NCBI GenBank assembly: GCA_003661945.1
Contig: QMXC01000036.1
Span: 1-8,521 of the forward strand
Reading direction: 5' to 3'
Origin: Candidatus Bathyarchaeota archaeon
Lineage (GTDB): Archaea; Thermoproteota; Bathyarchaeia; Bathyarchaeales; UBA233
DNA length: 8,521 bases
Below, in pieces: positions 6,308 through 8,521 of this stretch; within the stretch, counting starts at the first letter, position 1, and every line of letters begins with the position of its first letter. The translations under genes and the position numbers were made by a program. A model generated the notes under the pieces. That model ran no database searches and was not told the DNA's origin. It saw nothing but the letters and a program-made list of their open reading frames with translations.

Positions 6308-7834
6308 TTAGGTAAGCCGCGTTTTTACCACGGCTTTCCATAGTTCCTCGTTTTTTATGCATCCTATGTCGGCGGCTGTTACGTCTCCATTGAAATAGCT
6401 GTAGGCTCTCGCGCGGCATCCTCCACATATGTATTTGTCGGGACATGCCCCGCAGCCGACTTCTTTGCCGTTTATTTCGTACGTTTTTAGCTTTTCTCTT
6501 ACACGAAGCTTCCATAAGAGTGGATGATTGTCCCATATGTCCTCAAAATCGTCTCGAAGGATGTTGCCGAGCACCGTTTCCTCATTTGTTGGGAAGAACA
6601 CGCAGGGTTTTATATCTCCGTTGGGTTCCATCGCGCAGTAGAGCCTTCCAGCCCCGCATCCGCCTAGGAAGTTTGCAACGTTTTCTACTCCTTTCTTCGC
6701 AGCGTAATGCGCCTCAACCATAAATCTTTCACCTTTCATTTTAGACAGTTCTTTTGTTACACACGCGTATTGTGGACACGTGCTGAAGAAACGGTCAACC
6801 TTTATGTTTGATTTTCCGAACTTCAGTTCTTCCTCTTTGCTTTTTAAGTAGAGGTTCGTTATTTTGTTTCCAATAACTTGTAACACGTGTAGTCTTTCCT
6901 TTGGAGAGAGGTCTAATTCTATGTGTTCCTTCGCCCTACCGGTTGGAATATAGTTGAAATGCATGAAGCGAACGTCTAGTTCTTCGGCTAGGTTGACTAT
7001 TTTTTCGAGCTCGGGGAGGTTTTCTTTTTGGATAACTGTGGCTATGCACGTGTCTATTCCTTCATCGATACAGTTCTTTATTCCTTCCATGGTTCTCTCG
7101 AACGCGCCTGGAATCCCTCGGAACCAGTCGTGGGTGGCTGCGGATGCGCCGTCGAGGCTTATTTCAACGTAATCTATTCCGGAGTCTTTGAGCCTTTTCG
7201 CGTTATCTTTGGTTATCAAGGTTCCGTTCGTTGCTACGCTTATGTAGGGAATCTTCTTTTTTGCATACGCTGCAACTTCGAAGAAGTCTTTTCTTGCGAG
7301 GGGTTCACCGCCACTAAAGGAGAGCGCTGGAAGCCCGACTGAGCAGAGTTTAGAGAGCATATCCAGCGCGTGTTTTGCTTCGTCTGTTGAGAGTTCCTGT
7401 TTTTTCTTTCCAGCGTCTTCGTAGCAGTGTTTACATTTCAAGTTGCACTTGTAAGTGTAGTTCCAAACTATTAGGAAAGGAGCCGCGGGCGTGAAGGGAA
7501 TTCTAACGCCGTATTTTCTGACCCCCCGCATCATAAGGGCAAAACCGCGAAGCCAAGCCTCTCCATACTTGTCTTCTAGAAACTGCCTTTGCATGAAACC
7601 TTTGTCAACGCGTAGAAACCTGCTTCCAAGCGTATACAACGGTTTAGCCACATTAGCGTTGATTATTCGGCACCTTTCGCAGAGCTCAACCTTTTCGCCT
7701 AGGAAACTTTTTAGAGACTTAACGAGTAGATTTCCATCGTGAGGGCACTCCAAATCTAAAAGCCCTATAGCTCTTTTTAGGATAGGGTTTACGGCGGATG
7801 AGAATAGAAGATTTTCAATCTGGTCAATCTGCAT
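6308..7834 (-). CDS. Radical SAM/SPASM domain enzyme
   Basis: 508 residues. The radical SAM core (about 118-330) has the [4Fe-4S] motif C-x3-C-x2-C (Cys130, 134, 137, in YKCNLKCKHCYE), GGEP at 175-178 and VATNGT at 200-205. The SPASM region carries extra cluster ligands: Cys393, G406-x4-Cys411, then Cys461-x2-Cys464-x5-Cys470-x2-Cys473 and Cys492 (CGACPDKYICGGCRARAY). SPASM enzymes typically cross-link or otherwise modify ribosomally made peptides or proteins; AhbC/AhbD heme enzymes and NirJ share this layout, but no heme genes are nearby. The N-terminal 115 residues are not a PqqD-like recognition domain as far as I can see, and hold Cys30, Cys52 and Cys55. The start is fixed by GAGGTGA seven bases before the ATG. 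A 54-codon frame ends inside that site and could be the substrate. Confidence 0.9.
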   Translation of the reverse strand: MQIDQIENLLFSSAVNPILKRAIGLLDLECPHDGNLLVKSLKSFLGEKVELCERCRIINANVAKPLYTLGSRFLRVDKGFMQRQFLEDKYGEAWLRGFALMMRGVRKYGVRIPFTPAAPFLIVWNYTYKCNLKCKHCYEDAGKKKQELSTDEAKHALDMLSKLCSVGLPALSFSGGEPLARKDFFEVAAYAKKKIPYISVATNGTLITKDNAKRLKDSGIDYVEISLDGASAATHDWFRGIPGAFERTMEGIKNCIDEGIDTCIATVIQKENLPELEKIVNLAEELDVRFMHFNYIPTGRAKEHIELDLSPKERLHVLQVIGNKITNLYLKSKEEELKFGKSNIKVDRFFSTCPQYACVTKELSKMKGERFMVEAHYAAKKGVENVANFLGGCGAGRLYCAMEPNGDIKPCVFFPTNEETVLGNILRDDFEDIWDNHPLLWKLRVREKLKTYEINGKEVGCGACPDKYICGGCRARAYSYFNGDVTAADIGCIKNEELWKAVVKTRLT

Positions 7835-7841
7835 GAAGAAT

Positions 7842-7848
7842 TCACCTC
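7842..7848 (-). promoter_or_regulatory. Ribosome binding site of the radical SAM gene, overlapping an upstream stop codon
   Basis: GAGGTGA on the minus strand lies seven bases before the ATG at 7834. Its TGA (7844-7842) is also the stop of the 54-codon frame, an overlap expected if the two are translated together. Confidence 0.7.
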
Positions 7849-8006
7849 GTTGGGATACAAGCCGCCCTATATTTTCCGAACTTAGGGTGACCCTTGCTAC
7901 CTGGTATTGTCCTATCGTTTTTCACAGCGCCTTTCTCCTCAAGTGCAATAATACTCTTTAGATATTCAAATAATTTAAATTTTGATATAACGTACCTTGC
8001 ATTCAT
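7842..8006 (-). CDS. Possible 54-residue peptide upstream of the radical SAM enzyme (candidate precursor peptide)
   Basis: The frame runs from ATG at 8006 to TGA at 7842, 54 residues. It begins MNARYVISKFKLFEYLKS, continues with a charged helix-like part (IIALEEKGAVKND) and ends in a glycine-, lysine- and cysteine-containing tail (TIPGSKGHPKFG, then KYRAACIPTR). The composition looks protein-like. Its stop lies inside the ribosome binding site of the radical SAM/SPASM gene. A leader-like helical half and a tail with Gly, Lys, Tyr and one Cys (Cys50) fit a RiPP precursor, but I recognise no known family. Against it: no Shine-Dalgarno motif before the ATG, an AT-rich TATA-like stretch inside the frame (7974-7980), and coding-like reading continuing upstream of the ATG without a start codon. 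It could be a chance frame or a relic. Confidence 0.4.
   Translation of the reverse strand: MNARYVISKFKLFEYLKSIIALEEKGAVKNDRTIPGSKGHPKFGKYRAACIPTR
7884..7906. repeat. Two adjacent short dyads, possible operator
   Basis: AGGGT-g-ACCCT (7884-7894) and TACC-t-GGTA (7898-7906) are inverted repeats with one-base centres, three bases apart. Such tight centres cannot form RNA hairpins, so a DNA-binding dimer would be the likelier reader, for example the product of the neighbouring winged-helix gene. They are short enough to be chance. Confidence 0.2.
7974..7991. promoter_or_regulatory. AT-rich TATA-like elements in the divergent spacer (7835-8079)
   Basis: The 245-base gap separates the radical SAM gene (minus) from the winged-helix gene (plus). 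TTTAAAT (7974-7980) is symmetric enough to serve either strand. GATATAAC (7984-7991) suits the plus strand, with a start expected near 8010. On the minus strand CCTTTATG (8031-8024) is a weaker candidate for the 54-codon frame. Which one is used cannot be told from sequence. The rest of the gap holds the 54-codon frame, a 14-codon frame and two short dyads. Confidence 0.4.
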
Positions 8007-8009
8007 TCC

Positions 8010-8054
8010 ATGAAATTCAAGTTCATAAAGGTTAAGTTTGAGAAGTGCAAGTAA
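8010..8054 (+). CDS. Possible 14-codon leader ORF before the winged-helix gene
   Basis: ATG at 8010, stop TAA at 8052. The peptide MKFKFIKVKFEKCK alternates lysine with hydrophobic residues, an amphipathic strand pattern. GATATAAC is centred about 23 bases before the ATG, so a leaderless transcript could start on it. It ends 25 bases before the winged-helix ATG. It is probably chance, but a regulatory upstream ORF is possible. Confidence 0.15.
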   Translation: MKFKFIKVKFEKCK

Positions 8055-8068
8055 GCATTAATTTCCAC

Positions 8069-8075
8069 GAGGTGG
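8069..8075 (+). promoter_or_regulatory. Ribosome binding site deciding the start of the winged-helix gene
   Basis: GAGGTGG ends four bases before ATG 8080. The in-frame TTG at 8077 is only one base from it, so the ATG is the likely start. Confidence 0.6.
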
Positions 8076-8079
8076 TTTG

Positions 8080-8521
8080 ATGGAAGATGTTTCTAGATAT
8101 CACGCTTTACTGAAAGACCCTACACGGAGAAAGATAATCGAAATTCTTGGAGAGCGTGGTAAAATCGGGTTCAAAGAGCTTAGGAGCCTTCTAGGTTTAG
8201 GCGTTGGAACCGTTTATTATCATCTCGACATGCTCTCCGACTTTATAGTTCAAGATAAAAGCCGAAAATACTCGCTAAACAACCGAGGGCAACTGCTCTA
8301 CCGTTCAATGAAGAGGGGGAACTACCATCAACATTAGAGACAGCAACCACCTTAAGCAGCAAAATAGGAAGATGGATTTTCCTAACACCAGTTTTTCTGA
8401 AAACAGTGAACCCTGAAAAAATTCTACCGCTATCAATCGCCATAATCGTCTTCGGGGGGCTTGGATGCGCCATTACCAGCCTTGAACCTTTCCTATTTTT
8501 CTACTTTCCTTTCAGTACATA
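8080..8521 (+). CDS. Winged-helix transcription regulator with C-terminal membrane part; frameshifted and cut by the window end
   Basis: The first frame (8080-8337) encodes 85 residues. Residues 3-75 form an ArsR-like winged helix: HALLKDPTRRKIIEILG (helix 1), FKELRSLLG, the recognition helix GVGTVYYHLDMLSD, then a wing QDKSRKYSLNNRGQ. After Met77 this frame ends within eight codons, but the -1 frame is open from there to the window edge and reads GELPSTLET, then hydrophobic stretches: RWIFLTPVFL, LPLSIAIIVFGGLG and EPFLFFYFPF. That is the known archaeal plan of a cytoplasmic winged helix tethered to membrane helices. One base added in or near the G-run at 8315-8319 joins them. The effector is unknown. 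It diverges from the radical SAM gene and may regulate it. Confidence 0.72.
8308..8321 (+). other. Apparent one-base deletion in the winged-helix gene
   Basis: Restoring the frame needs one base. A sixth G in the GGGGG run (8315-8319) gives Met-Lys-Arg-Gly-Glu-Leu-Pro; an extra A at 8311 gives Met-Lys-Glu-Glu-Gly-Glu-Leu-Pro. Homopolymer miscounting is a common read error. A true short 85-residue protein followed by a separate membrane gene is less likely, because no start codon with a ribosome binding site is seen in the second frame. Confidence 0.6.

Noticed and set aside
6099..6536. Minus-strand 145-codon frame across the convergent gap
   Set aside because: It overlaps the end of the radical SAM gene and runs antisense through the microprotein gene; the composition (Arg, Met, Cys, Ser) is shadow-like.
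7941..8050. Direct repeat AAGTGCAA at 7941-7948 and 8043-8050
   Set aside because: Eight bases repeated once over about 100 bases of AT-rich DNA is close to chance.
1..8521. Mobile elements, CRISPR arrays, tRNA or rRNA genes
   Set aside because: No transposase or integrase motifs, regularly spaced repeats, CCA-ended cloverleafs or rRNA-like stretches were seen; the DNA repeats within the beta-helix region reflect protein repeats only.

Overview
The window reads as archaeal chromosomal DNA. It carries a NurA nuclease gene next to HerA-type barrel genes, archaeal TATA-like elements roughly 25 bases before predicted transcript starts, GAGG-type ribosome binding sites, a winged-helix protein that runs into membrane segments, and a large secreted beta-helix protein ending in a dockerin. 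The mix resembles uncultured Thermoproteota such as Bathyarchaeia; this is an impression from protein style, not a proven placement.

Left part (1-2317, minus strand): a compact operon, transcribed leftward. It runs nurA (1073-2317), a possible 33-residue micro-ORF sharing ATGA with the nurA stop, a free-standing HerA-N-terminal-like (HAS-barrel) protein (380-991), and the start of a second barrel protein that is probably the HerA ATPase itself (1-372, cut by the window edge). Together these would form a DNA end-resection machine. The unusual points are the extra split-off barrel and a four-cysteine insert in NurA.

Middle (2433-6016, plus strand): a very large secreted subtilisin-like protease diverges from nurA. 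Its order is signal peptide, propeptide, S8 catalytic domain, CARDB-like domain, NosD-like parallel beta-helix, second CARDB-like domain, dockerin. One missing base near 3021 splits it into two frames. It is followed by its own short transcription unit, a 39-residue cysteine-rich zinc-finger-like microprotein (6128-6247).

Right part (6308-8521): a radical SAM/SPASM enzyme on the minus strand converges on the microprotein gene. Directly before it, in a spacer that looks empty at first sight, is a 54-codon reading frame (7842-8006) whose stop codon lies inside the enzyme's ribosome binding site. This arrangement fits a peptide substrate with its maturase and is the best candidate here for an undescribed system, but it is unproven. 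Diverging from it is a winged-helix DNA-binding gene (8080 onward), also broken by an apparent one-base loss, whose other frame continues as a membrane protein to the window end.

Two of the larger genes carry the same kind of lesion (one base missing), so assembly or read error is as likely as real gene decay. I see no tRNA, rRNA, CRISPR array, insertion sequence or attachment site.
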